The position numbers and the translations under genes were made by a program. DNA of 64,000 bases. Source: Brucella tritici. Its GTDB lineage: Bacteria; Pseudomonadota; Alphaproteobacteria; Rhizobiales; Rhizobiaceae. Shown here piece after piece: positions 54,544 through 63,028 of the stretch. The notes under the pieces were generated by a model. The model saw only the letters and a list, made by a program, of their open reading frames with translations, did no database searches and was not told the origin of the DNA. The first letter of the stretch is position 1; each line of letters begins with the position of its first letter. The DNA is taken from positions 54,283 through 118,282 of the forward strand of contig NZ_WBWA01000016.1 in NCBI RefSeq assembly GCF_008932295.1, given 5' to 3'.

Positions 54544-55317
54544 TCAGTGCGTTGAACTGATGAATTTTTTCAGTCGTTCGGATTTAGGGTTCCCGAATAC
54601 GTCTTCGGGGGACCCCTCTTCCTCGATCCTGCCATCATGTAAAAAGACAATGTGGTTCGCGACCTTGCGCGCAAATTTCATCTCGTGCGTAACGAGAATC
54701 ATCGTGCGCTTTTCCTTGGCCAGATCTCCGATAACGGTGAGCACCTCGCCAACAAGCTCAGGGTCCAGCGCAGAGGTCGGCTCATCGAAAAGCATGACCA
54801 GCGGTTCTATCGCGAGCGCACGCGCAATCGCGGCGCGCTGCTGCTGGCCGCCGGACATGAAAGCTGGATAAACATCCCGCTTTTCATAGAGCCCAACGCG
54901 CTTCAGCAGCGTTTCGGCGCGATCTATCGCCTCGACTTTCGGCACACCCAGCACATGCACGGGCGCTTCGATCACATTCTCCAGAACAGTCATATGCTGC
55001 CAGAGATTGAAGCTCTGGAAGACCATTCCAAGCCGTGTGCGAATGCGTTCGATCTGCTTTCTGTCCGTGGGAATCTGGCTGCCATTACCACCGTTCTTCA
55101 TGGCGATAGTCTCACCATGGATGGTGACCGCCCCCGAAGTGGGCAGTTCCAGCATGTTGATGCAGCGAAGGAATGTCGATTTGCCGGAGCCCGATCCGCC
55201 GATAATTGCGATAACGTCGCCCTCGCGCGCCTTGAGTGAAACGCCTTTAAGCACCTCGAGATCACCGAAACGCTTGTGAAGGTCGACGACAGAGATCGCC
55301 TCTTCGCCCTGGCTCAT
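54544..55317 (-). CDS. Amino-acid ABC transporter ATPase (HisP/GlnQ type)
   Basis: A 257-aa ATPase. Walker A GGSGSGKST, the signature SGGQQQRAAIARALA and Walker B MLFDEPTSALDPE are all present, followed by VTHEMKFARKVANHIVFLHDG. It is the first gene of the leftward operon. The start at MSQGEEAIS follows GGGAGG; a 47-residue extension upstream is rejected because it lies over the control region. It is the only ATPase in the whole supercluster and could serve both transporters. Confidence 0.95.
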   Translation of the reverse strand: MSQGEEAISVVDLHKRFGDLEVLKGVSLKAREGDVIAIIGGSGSGKSTFLRCINMLELPTSGAVTIHGETIAMKNGGNGSQIPTDRKQIERIRTRLGMVFQSFNLWQHMTVLENVIEAPVHVLGVPKVEAIDRAETLLKRVGLYEKRDVYPAFMSGGQQQRAAIARALAIEPLVMLFDEPTSALDPELVGEVLTVIGDLAKEKRTMILVTHEMKFARKVANHIVFLHDGRIEEEGSPEDVFGNPKSERLKKFISSTH

Positions 55318-55447
55318 GCGGCACGAACCTCCCTTGGCCCGGCCACCCAATCGGTTCGCCGAAAGCCACCTGGATATTACTTGTCTATCAGCCGCTTCGA
55401 AGTTCTTTTTCGACTTCTCAACAAGCAGCCAACGGTTCCCTTGACGC

Positions 55448-55488
55448 TGACTATACACTTGAATAAGTGTTATGCAAGTGCATAGTCA
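55448..55488. promoter_or_regulatory. Divergent promoter and palindromic operator for the supercluster
   Basis: TGACTATACACTTG (55448-55461) and CAAGTGCATAGTCA (55475-55488) are inverted repeats with a single mismatch around 13 bases. Each arm carries half a promoter. On the minus strand TTGCAT is 16 bases from TATAGT; on the plus strand TTGAAT is 16 bases from CATAGT. A dimeric TetR-type repressor bound here would cover both promoters at once. Confidence 0.7.
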
Positions 55489-55507
55489 CGCATCAAGGGA
55501 GGAGAAG

Positions 55508-56152
55508 ATGACCGCATCGTTTCGACGTGCGCCAGACTTCGACCGTCGCACAGACATGATAGAGGCTACGCTCGATTGCATTGCCGATCTGGGGATACAG
55601 GCGACGACGGTGCGCGCCGTCGCGGCGCGTGCCGGGGTCAGCAATGGCCTCATCAGGCATCACTTCACATCAAAGGCCAATCTCATCGCCGCCGCCTACC
55701 GGCGTATGATCGAAATGATGACCGTACCGGCGTTGAGTATTCTGGAATCGGACGGCGGCACGCCCCATGACCGGCTGACGCGTTTCGTCGCTGCCAGCCT
55801 TGGTGGAGCGGTTGCAGACCCGCGCATGCTTTCGCTCTGGGCGACTTTCGTCAGTCAGGTTCATCTCGATCCGGATCTGGAACGCGAGCATCGTGAAGGC
55901 TATCTCGCTTTTCGCCGGGCGACTGAGACCCTGATTGCGGAGGTCTTGTCGGCGGAAGGCCGCGAGCCAACCCCGGAGGCATGCCGACGCCTCGCCATCG
56001 CAGTCAATGCACTGATCGACGGCCTGTGGATCGAAGGCTGTCTCAGCGCGGACGAAATCGACGACACCATGCAAATCGGCATCGGACTAAGCTCCATCGG
56101 CGCCCTTCTCGGCATCGAGCTTCCCGCCGTGCCACCACTTCCGAGACATTGA
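55508..56152 (+). CDS. TetR/BetI-like transcription regulator
   Basis: A 214-aa regulator of the TetR family, BetI-like. The helix-turn-helix is in the first 60 residues (TTVRAVAARAGVSNGLIRHHFTSKANLIAAAYRRM). The ligand domain has LSLWATFVSQVHLDPDLEREHREGY, as in BetI-type C-terminal domains. ATG 55508 follows GGGAGGAG. It is the first gene of the right-hand operon and sits 20 bases from the palindrome at 55448-55488, so it most likely represses its own operon and the divergent one. The inducer may be an imported arginine derivative or a CoA ester. Confidence 0.92.
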   Translation: MTASFRRAPDFDRRTDMIEATLDCIADLGIQATTVRAVAARAGVSNGLIRHHFTSKANLIAAAYRRMIEMMTVPALSILESDGGTPHDRLTRFVAASLGGAVADPRMLSLWATFVSQVHLDPDLEREHREGYLAFRRATETLIAEVLSAEGREPTPEACRRLAIAVNALIDGLWIEGCLSADEIDDTMQIGIGLSSIGALLGIELPAVPPLPRH

Positions 56153-56153
56153 C

Positions 56154-57350
56154 ATGCATTACGCTTCCATCACCGAAAGACTATCAGGACTGGGGTCGGA
56201 CAAATGGCGTGTCCATGCGCGCGGCAGGGAACTGCGCGCGCTCGGCCATCCGGTTATCGAGTTCACGATTGGCGAACCCGACGTCGCGCCAGACCCCATG
56301 CTGCTGGAGGTGTGCAACAATGCCATGCGCGCCGGTCGCACCCGCTATTCTAACGGTCGCGGCGAACCGGCAGTGCTGGCGGCACTGGCCGCAAAATACT
56401 CAAAGCGCACTGGCCGCACCATCACCACCGACAATATCCTCTATTTTCCGGGTACCCAGACAGCGCTCTATGCAGTCCTGACCGGACTGGTCGAGGCCGG
56501 TGACAAGGTTCTCGTTCCAGACCCCTATTATGCGACCTATGAAGGCGTTGTGCGCGCGCCGGGAGCCGATATCGTTCCAGTGCCGTTGCGGGCCGAAGAC
56601 GGTTTTCATCTTCGCGCGGACATACTGGAAGCCGCCATTACGCCCGACTGCCGTGCGTTGCTCCTCAACAATCCGCACAACCCGACCGGCTCGGTGCTGA
56701 CAAAACCCGAAATTGCCGCCATCGCCGAAGTGTGCCGTAAGCACAATCTCTGGATCATCTGCGATGAGGTGTATGAAGAGCTTACCTTCGGCGCAGCATT
56801 TGCTTCGCCGCTCGACATTTCGGAAATGGCTGATCGCGCAATCGTGGTCTCCTCCATATCCAAGTCGCATGCAGCACCCGGTTTTCGCGCGGGTTGGGCT
56901 ATTGGATCGGAAGAGTTCTGCCAAAGATTGCTGCCGTTTTCCGAATCCATGCTTTTCGGCGGACAGCCTTTCATCGCCGACATGGTGGCTTATGCGCTGA
57001 CCCACGACCTGACGACATCTTCCGTCATGCGCGCCCAATACAAGGCCCGGTCCGAACTCGTCGTCAAACAATTGCGCGGTGTCGCAGGCATCAAGCCGCT
57101 CATGCCGGAAGCTGGCATGTTCGTACTGCTGGATATTGGCGGCACTGGACTGAATGGCGAAGAATTCGCCAGCCGCCTGCTTGAAGAACACTATGTCTCG
57201 ATGATGCCCGGCACATCTTTCGGTCAGGTTGCGAAGGATCTGGTGCGCATGAGCGTTACCGTTCCCGAAGACCGGATTATCGAGGCTTGCGACCGCATTG
57301 CCCGCTTTGCCCGCGGCCTTAACCACAATGCGGAAAGTCTGGTGTCATGA
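56154..57350 (+). CDS. aruH: PLP aminotransferase, AruH-like (arginine:pyruvate transaminase candidate)
   Basis: A 398-aa class I/II aminotransferase. The PLP Lys is in SSISKSHAAPGFRAGWAIG, with the NPHNPTGSVL segment, CDEVYEEL and the Arg in the C-terminal MSVTVPEDR region. AruH of Pseudomonas aeruginosa has the same SLSKSHAMTGWRVGW-type motif and a similar length. It would move the amino group of arginine (or methylarginine) to pyruvate, giving 2-ketoarginine. It starts 1 base after TetR and overlaps aruI (ATGA). The assignment as arginine transaminase rests mostly on the AruI partner. Confidence 0.8.
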   Translation: MHYASITERLSGLGSDKWRVHARGRELRALGHPVIEFTIGEPDVAPDPMLLEVCNNAMRAGRTRYSNGRGEPAVLAALAAKYSKRTGRTITTDNILYFPGTQTALYAVLTGLVEAGDKVLVPDPYYATYEGVVRAPGADIVPVPLRAEDGFHLRADILEAAITPDCRALLLNNPHNPTGSVLTKPEIAAIAEVCRKHNLWIICDEVYEELTFGAAFASPLDISEMADRAIVVSSISKSHAAPGFRAGWAIGSEEFCQRLLPFSESMLFGGQPFIADMVAYALTHDLTTSSVMRAQYKARSELVVKQLRGVAGIKPLMPEAGMFVLLDIGGTGLNGEEFASRLLEEHYVSMMPGTSFGQVAKDLVRMSVTVPEDRIIEACDRIARFARGLNHNAESLVS

Positions 57351-58987
57351 GCAGCAAAACAACGGTCGGGCAGGCGTTGATTGAGCTTCTGGAAGCGCAC
57401 GACGTCGATACCGTATTTGGTATTCCGGGTGTGCATACGGCAGAGCTTTATCGCGGTCTGGCCGGGTCGGGCATTCGGCACGTCACGCCGCGCGACGAGC
57501 AGGATGCGGGTTTCATGGCGGATGGCTATGCGCGGGTGTCCGGTAAGCCCGGCGTTTGCCTGCTGATTACCGGCCCGGGATTGACCAACGCCATCACCCC
57601 CATGGCGCAGGCGCGCGCGGATTCCATCCCGATGCTGGTCATCTCCGGGGTCAATGCCCGCCACACGCTCGGACATTACCGGGGGCATCTGCACGAACTG
57701 CCCGATCAGTCCGCAACGATGCGAACAATCGCCTTGTCGTCAGAACGGCTGGAACAACCCGGTGATCTGGTAGCACTGGTTGGCCGAGCCTTTGCCCGGA
57801 TGAAATCGGGACGTCCCGGTCCCGTCCATATCGAAATTCCAACCGACCTCATGGAAGCTCCATTCGAAGGCGCACCACTGAAGCCGTTGGAAAAGGCTGC
57901 CGCCGCTTTCGACACTGACAAAATCAGCGACGCCGCAACATTGTGTGCGGAAGCGCGGCGTCCTTTGATCCTCGCTGGCGGGGGCGCCAACCGCGCGCGT
58001 GACGCCATTTCCACCCTTGCACAAATGCTTGACGCACCGGTGGTGACCACAACAAATGCCCGTGGTTTGCTTGGTCGCCATCCCCTTATGGTGCAGGCAA
58101 GCCCGAGCCTGCCGCCGATCCGCCAACTGATCGCACAGGCCGATCTCGTCGTCGCCATTGGAACCCAGTTTGGGCCGACCGATTACGATATGTATGTGGA
58201 CGGCGGTTTTGAACCGCCCGCCAGAATGATCCGCATTGATGTCGATCCCGATGCAGCCACTACCAGCTATCCGGCCGCGCTCTCACTCACAGGCGACGCA
58301 GCCCTGATAGTGGAAGCGCTCGCGTCGTCCCTTCGTGATTTGTCTCACGCAGAGCGCGACGGCGGAAAGGAACGCGCTTCTGTCGCAACAGAGGCAGCCT
58401 ACCGCTCTCTTTCATCCAAAATGCAGGCATTGATCGAAGTTCTGGATACCATTCGCGACACGCTTCCCGGGAGCATTATCGTCGGGGATTCCACCCAGCT
58501 TGCCTATGCTGGCAATCTGTTCTTCGAAGCCGATGACCCGCGAAGCTGGTTCAATGCTTCAACCGGCTATGGTGCGCTCGGGTTTGGTCCTCCTGCCGCT
58601 GTCGGCGCCAGCCTTGCGCAGAGCGGCGCGCCTGTCGTCTGCCTTGTGGGCGATGGCGGTTTCCAGTTTTGTCTGGGTACGCTTGGCACTGCCGTGGACG
58701 AGAAAGCACCGGTGATTTTCGTGGTCTGGAACAATCAAGGTTATCAGGAAATCGAAGATTACATGCTGTCCCGGGAGATAGAACCGGTTGGGGTGCGTCC
58801 GACAGCGCCCGATTTCGTCAAGCTCGCACAGGCCTATGGCATAGCGGGCGAACATATCCGGCTGACAAATGGCGACAATCAGGACGCGCTTCGTCCGGGC
58901 GCACTTGATCTTGCGCAGCTTGCCACAGCGCTGCGACGCGCCCGGGCGGTTGAGGGACCTGCACTTATAGAAATAACAACGCCATAG
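57347..58987 (+). CDS. aruI: 5-guanidino-2-oxopentanoate (2-ketoarginine) decarboxylase, AruI-like
   Basis: A 546-aa thiamine-diphosphate enzyme. The N-terminus VDTVFGIPGVHTAELYRGLAGSGIRHV closely resembles AruI of P. aeruginosa. The activator Glu is in DEQDAGFMADGYARVSG, and the TPP site GDGGFQFCLGTLGTAVDEKAPVIFVVWNN is complete. AruI decarboxylates 2-ketoarginine to 4-guanidinobutyraldehyde. It overlaps the transaminase gene, which is the order of the known arginine transaminase pathway. The related acetolactate synthase is excluded by the AruI-like N-terminus and by the lack of a small subunit. Confidence 0.85.
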   Translation: MSSKTTVGQALIELLEAHDVDTVFGIPGVHTAELYRGLAGSGIRHVTPRDEQDAGFMADGYARVSGKPGVCLLITGPGLTNAITPMAQARADSIPMLVISGVNARHTLGHYRGHLHELPDQSATMRTIALSSERLEQPGDLVALVGRAFARMKSGRPGPVHIEIPTDLMEAPFEGAPLKPLEKAAAAFDTDKISDAATLCAEARRPLILAGGGANRARDAISTLAQMLDAPVVTTTNARGLLGRHPLMVQASPSLPPIRQLIAQADLVVAIGTQFGPTDYDMYVDGGFEPPARMIRIDVDPDAATTSYPAALSLTGDAALIVEALASSLRDLSHAERDGGKERASVATEAAYRSLSSKMQALIEVLDTIRDTLPGSIIVGDSTQLAYAGNLFFEADDPRSWFNASTGYGALGFGPPAAVGASLAQSGAPVVCLVGDGGFQFCLGTLGTAVDEKAPVIFVVWNNQGYQEIEDYMLSREIEPVGVRPTAPDFVKLAQAYGIAGEHIRLTNGDNQDALRPGALDLAQLATALRRARAVEGPALIEITTP

Positions 58988-59024
58988 GCCAGAGGGTCTA
59001 GCAAGGCGTAATGGGAGGAACGCA

Positions 59025-60185
59025 ATGCATTTCGGACTGACTGAAGAACAGGAAATGATCGTCTCGACAGTTCGAAGCTTTGTCGAGAACGAGATTTATC
59101 CGCATGAAACGACCGTCGAACGTCTCGGCCATGTGCCACACGAGATCGGCGAGGAAATCAAGCGCAAGACGATCGAACTTGGCTTCTACGCCAGCAATTT
59201 CCCGGAATCTGCCGGCGGCCCGGGACTTTCCCATCTCGAATTCGCGCTGGTGGAACGCGAACTCGGTCGCGGATCGATGGCGCTCACACATTTCTTCGGG
59301 CGTCCGCAAAATATTCTGATGGCCTGTCAGGGCGAGCAGATCGAGCGATATCTCCTGCCTGCCGTGCGCGGCGAAAGAATGGATGCGCTCGCCATGACCG
59401 AGCCTGATGCGGGCTCCGATATTCGCGGTATGAAAGCCAATGCACGCCGCGATGGCGGCGACTGGGTGCTGAACGGTACCAAGCATTTCATTTCAGGCGC
59501 GGAACACGCCGATTTCGTCATTGTCTTCATGGCGACCGGTGAAGAACAATCTTCTGCCGGAACGAAGAAGAAAATCACGACCTTTCTGGTGGATCGCGGC
59601 ACGCCGGGCTTCACGATCCGCGAGGGATATAAATCCGTCAGTCATCGCGGCTACAAGAATATGATCCTTGAATTCGATGATTGCCGTATTCCGGACGCTC
59701 AGGTTCTCGGCGATGTCGATGGGGGCTTTGCGGTCATGAATGCATGGCTATATGCCACCCGCATCACCGTGGCGACAATGGCGGTTGGGCGTGCGCGTCG
59801 TGTGTTCGACATGATGGTGGACTATGCCGCGCAGCGTAAGCAATTTGGTCAGCCCATCGGACGCTTTCAGGGCGTCGGTTTCCAGCTTGCCGATTCTGTC
59901 ACCGAAATCGATGCCGCCGACTGGCTGACATTGGCAGCCGCCTGGCGTCTCGATCAGGGCTTGCCCGCAAACCGTGAGATTGCGTCCGCGAAGGTCTATG
60001 CGTCTGAGATGCTGGCTCGCGTTACCGACCGCGCCATTCAGGTGCATGGCGGCATGGGATTGATGGACGACCTGCCGTTGGAACGCTTCTGGCGCGACGC
60101 CCGTGTGGAGCGAATTTGGGATGGCACCAGCGAAATCCAACGCCACATCATTGCCCGCGACCTTCTCCGACCACTCGGAGCCTGA
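59025..60185 (+). CDS. Acyl-CoA dehydrogenase
   Basis: A 386-aa flavoprotein dehydrogenase. The start MHFGLTEEQEM follows GGGAGGAA. ALAMTEPDAGSDI and FISGAEHADF are the flavin motifs, GRFQGVGFQLADS is in the third domain, and the C-terminus has QVHGGMGLMDDLPLERFWRDARVERIWDGTSEIQ. The catalytic base is usually Glu in the E-G-T position; here it is Asp (about residue 366), as in some CaiA-like relatives. In the operon it would oxidise the CoA ester made by the next gene to an enoyl-CoA, for the hydratases that follow. Confidence 0.92.
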   Translation: MHFGLTEEQEMIVSTVRSFVENEIYPHETTVERLGHVPHEIGEEIKRKTIELGFYASNFPESAGGPGLSHLEFALVERELGRGSMALTHFFGRPQNILMACQGEQIERYLLPAVRGERMDALAMTEPDAGSDIRGMKANARRDGGDWVLNGTKHFISGAEHADFVIVFMATGEEQSSAGTKKKITTFLVDRGTPGFTIREGYKSVSHRGYKNMILEFDDCRIPDAQVLGDVDGGFAVMNAWLYATRITVATMAVGRARRVFDMMVDYAAQRKQFGQPIGRFQGVGFQLADSVTEIDAADWLTLAAAWRLDQGLPANREIASAKVYASEMLARVTDRAIQVHGGMGLMDDLPLERFWRDARVERIWDGTSEIQRHIIARDLLRPLGA

Positions 60186-60187
60186 TC

Positions 60188-62239
60188 GTGAGCAAAAAGA
60201 ACCTGTCTCGTGTTCTACGTCCGCGTTCGATTGCGATCTTTGGCGGCGGGTGGTCTATGGCAGTGCTGAGGCAATGCCGTAAAATGGGTTTTGAAGGCGA
60301 CCTTTGGCCAGTCCACCCCACGCGCGATACGATCGACGATATCCAGTGCTATCGATCTGTCGCAGACCTGCCCGGCGCGCCGGATGTCAGCTTCATCGGC
60401 GTCAATCGCGACGGAACAATCAACATCGTTCGAGAACAGGCAGCCCGTGGCAGTGGCGGCGCGGTGTGCTTCGCATCCGGCTTTAATGAGGTTTCCGATG
60501 GCGCCGAGCGCAACCGGGCTTTGCTGGAAGCGGCGGGCGATATGCCGATCCTCGGCCCCAATTGCTATGGCTTCATCAATTATCTTGACGGCGCGCTGCT
60601 CTGGCCAGACCAGCATGGCGGCAAGAGGGTGGAAAGTGGTGCTGCCATTGTCGTGCAGTCGTCCAATATTGCCATCAATCTCACCATGCAGCGTCGCGGC
60701 CTGCCGATTGCCTATGTGCTGACCGCCGGAAATCAGGCACAGACGGGTCTTTCTGAACTGGCCGAAGCTGCCCTGGACGATCCGCGTGTTACCGTTCTTG
60801 GCCTGCACATTGAAGGCTTCGACAATATTGCACGGCTGGAACATGTATTCGCCAAAGCGCGTGCAATGAGAAAGCCCGTCGTGGCGATCAAGGTCGGGAC
60901 CTCCGCCGCCGCTCAGGCGATGACCCTTTCACATACCGCTTCACTGGCCGGAGCCGACACGCTGGCCGATGCCTTTTTCGCACGATGTGGTGTCGTCCGT
61001 GCCCGGACGCTCGACGAATTCGTCGAAACCCTGAAGCTGCTTCATGTGCTTGGCCCCTCGCCGGATAACAGTCTCGGTTCGATGAGCTGTTCCGGCGGCG
61101 AAGCATCGCTCGTTGGCGACCTTGCAAGCGCAGCCGGTCTTGACCTCCGGCCGCTTGCACCTGACGAGACGGCGAAACTCCGCGCCACCTTGCCTGAAAT
61201 GGTCACGATCTCGAACCCCCTCGACTATCACACCTTCACATGGGGAAATGGACCAGCACTCACGGCAACCTATCGCGCCATGCTCGACGGAAATTTCGGC
61301 CTGACCATATTGGTGCTCGACTTTCCTCGCGGCGACCGGTGCGTCGACAATGGTTGCGAAACATCACTTGAGGCGGCGATAGAGGCGTTCAAGGCAGGCG
61401 GCGGACGCTTTGCGCTCGTCGCCAGCCTGCCGGAAAATCTCACCGAAACCCATGCCGAACGGCTGATCGCCGCCGGTATCGCGCCAATGATGGGGCTTGC
61501 CACAGCGCTGACGGCTGCTGCCAATGCCGCCTGGATTGGTGATATCTGGTCGCGCCCGCAACCTCCACTGCTGACTGCCCAAGCGCCAGCCCTTGCATCT
61601 GACGCGACTGCAATGGACGAATGGTCGTCCAAAGCTGCCCTGCATGAAATCGGTATCGTGACCCCAGAGGGCGGCATCGCATCCACCGTCGATGATGCTG
61701 TCGCGCTTGCTGAAAAGCTGGGCTATCCCGTTGTCCTGAAGGGCGTTGGAGACAACCTTCTCCACAAGACTGAAATGGCGGCGGTCCACCTCAATCTGGC
61801 GGATGCCGATGCGGTGCGCACAGCCGCACTTTCGCTTGCCCATCTTGAATGCGATTTTCTGGTCGAGAAAATGGTTCAGGGAGGTGTCGCCGAACTGATC
61901 GTCGGCATCGCACGCGATCCGCAATTCGGGCTTTATCTCACCATCGGTGCAGGCGGCGTGATGGTCGAACTCTGGAATGATACGCGCGCGCTTCTTTTAC
62001 CCGCCAGTCGCGATGATATTCGAACAGCGCTTCTCTCGTTGCGCTCAGCGCCGCTTCTGACCGGGTTCCGTGGCAGACGGAAAGCGGACGTCGAAGCCGC
62101 CGTGGAAGCGGCGTGGCGAGTTGGCAACCATGCGCTCGCTCAGGCAGACTTGATTGAGGAACTCGACATCAATCCGCTCATCGTCACCGCTGATAATGCC
62201 ATCGCCGTCGATGCCCTAATACGCAACAGGAGAGCATGA
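60188..62239 (+). CDS. ADP-forming acyl-CoA ligase (acetyl-CoA synthetase family)
   Basis: A 683-aa single-chain NDP-forming acyl-CoA synthetase. The CoA-binding and ligase domains form the first 450 residues (LRPRSIAIFGG at the start; SHTASLAGAD with the phosphorylated His near residue 249). An ATP-grasp domain follows (GYPVVLKGVGDNLLHKTEMAAVHLNL, with the second His near 525). It activates a carboxylate to its CoA ester with ATP. GTG 60188 is preferred over an in-frame start inside the acyl-CoA dehydrogenase gene, and GGAG lies upstream. It overlaps the hydratase gene start (ATGA). By position its substrate is the acid from the AruI aldehyde. Confidence 0.9.
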   Translation: MSKKNLSRVLRPRSIAIFGGGWSMAVLRQCRKMGFEGDLWPVHPTRDTIDDIQCYRSVADLPGAPDVSFIGVNRDGTINIVREQAARGSGGAVCFASGFNEVSDGAERNRALLEAAGDMPILGPNCYGFINYLDGALLWPDQHGGKRVESGAAIVVQSSNIAINLTMQRRGLPIAYVLTAGNQAQTGLSELAEAALDDPRVTVLGLHIEGFDNIARLEHVFAKARAMRKPVVAIKVGTSAAAQAMTLSHTASLAGADTLADAFFARCGVVRARTLDEFVETLKLLHVLGPSPDNSLGSMSCSGGEASLVGDLASAAGLDLRPLAPDETAKLRATLPEMVTISNPLDYHTFTWGNGPALTATYRAMLDGNFGLTILVLDFPRGDRCVDNGCETSLEAAIEAFKAGGGRFALVASLPENLTETHAERLIAAGIAPMMGLATALTAAANAAWIGDIWSRPQPPLLTAQAPALASDATAMDEWSSKAALHEIGIVTPEGGIASTVDDAVALAEKLGYPVVLKGVGDNLLHKTEMAAVHLNLADADAVRTAALSLAHLECDFLVEKMVQGGVAELIVGIARDPQFGLYLTIGAGGVMVELWNDTRALLLPASRDDIRTALLSLRSAPLLTGFRGRRKADVEAAVEAAWRVGNHALAQADLIEELDINPLIVTADNAIAVDALIRNRRA

Positions 62240-63027
62240 TGTCTGAAGAGGTCAAAATCGTTCGTAACGGCCAGATATTGGAGATCACGCTCGACCGGCC
62301 CAAGGCCAATGCGATAGACCAGCCAACCAGTCGAAAGCTAGGCGACGCCTTCGCCATTTTTCGCGATGACCCGGACCTGCGCGTTGCGATTTTCACAGGC
62401 GGAGGTGAGAAGTTCTTCTCCGCTGGTTGGGATCTGAACGAAGCTGCCGCCACTGGCGGAGATGGCTATATCGCCGACTATGGTCAGGGCGGCATCTATG
62501 GCTTTTCAGAACTGCCCGGATTGGAAAAGCCGGTCATCTGTGCGGTCAACGGCTATGCCATTGGCGCTGGTTTCGAAATACTCCTGACCGCCGACTTCAT
62601 TATCGCCGCTGATCATGCACAATTCTGGCTACCCGAGACGTCGCTCGGTGTTCTGCCGGATATCGGTTCGTTCGTTCTGCCCAAACTTCTGCCCAAGGTC
62701 ATTGCAAACGAAGTTCTGTACGGCGGTCGACGTTTTAATGCGCAGGACTGTCTGCGGTGGGGGCTGGTCAATGATGTCGTGCCGCAGGCCGAGCTGATGA
62801 ATACGGCCAGAGCGCTCGCCGCACGCATCCTGCGTTCTGCGCCGCTTTCGGTTGCCGCCGCAAAACAGACGACACGCATGGCCGAGCATATGAGCCTGGC
62901 CGAGAGCTATGCCGCCATGCGCGCCGGTACGTTTCCACTGTTCAAAGCGCTGATCGAAAGCGAAGACGCGCTGGAGGGACCACGCGCAGCCGTGGAAAAA
63001 CGCGATCCCGTTTGGAAAGGCAGATGA
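62236..63027 (+). CDS. CaiD-like enoyl-CoA hydratase (crotonobetainyl-CoA hydratase type), first copy
   Basis: A 263-aa crotonase close to E. coli CaiD. VRNGQILEITLDRPKANAID, FRDDPDLRVAI and KFFSAGWDLNEAA are near-identical to CaiD segments, and the C-terminus ends KRDPVWKGR as CaiD does. Both catalytic glutamates are kept (GAGFEILLTADF and LPETSLGVLPD). CaiD hydrates crotonobetainyl-CoA to carnitinyl-CoA, so a C4 CoA ester with a cationic gamma group is the expected substrate. Starts at 62236 and 62239 are both possible behind AGGAG. It overlaps the ligase gene by four bases. Confidence 0.88.
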   Translation: MMSEEVKIVRNGQILEITLDRPKANAIDQPTSRKLGDAFAIFRDDPDLRVAIFTGGGEKFFSAGWDLNEAAATGGDGYIADYGQGGIYGFSELPGLEKPVICAVNGYAIGAGFEILLTADFIIAADHAQFWLPETSLGVLPDIGSFVLPKLLPKVIANEVLYGGRRFNAQDCLRWGLVNDVVPQAELMNTARALAARILRSAPLSVAAAKQTTRMAEHMSLAESYAAMRAGTFPLFKALIESEDALEGPRAAVEKRDPVWKGR

Positions 63028-63028
63028 A

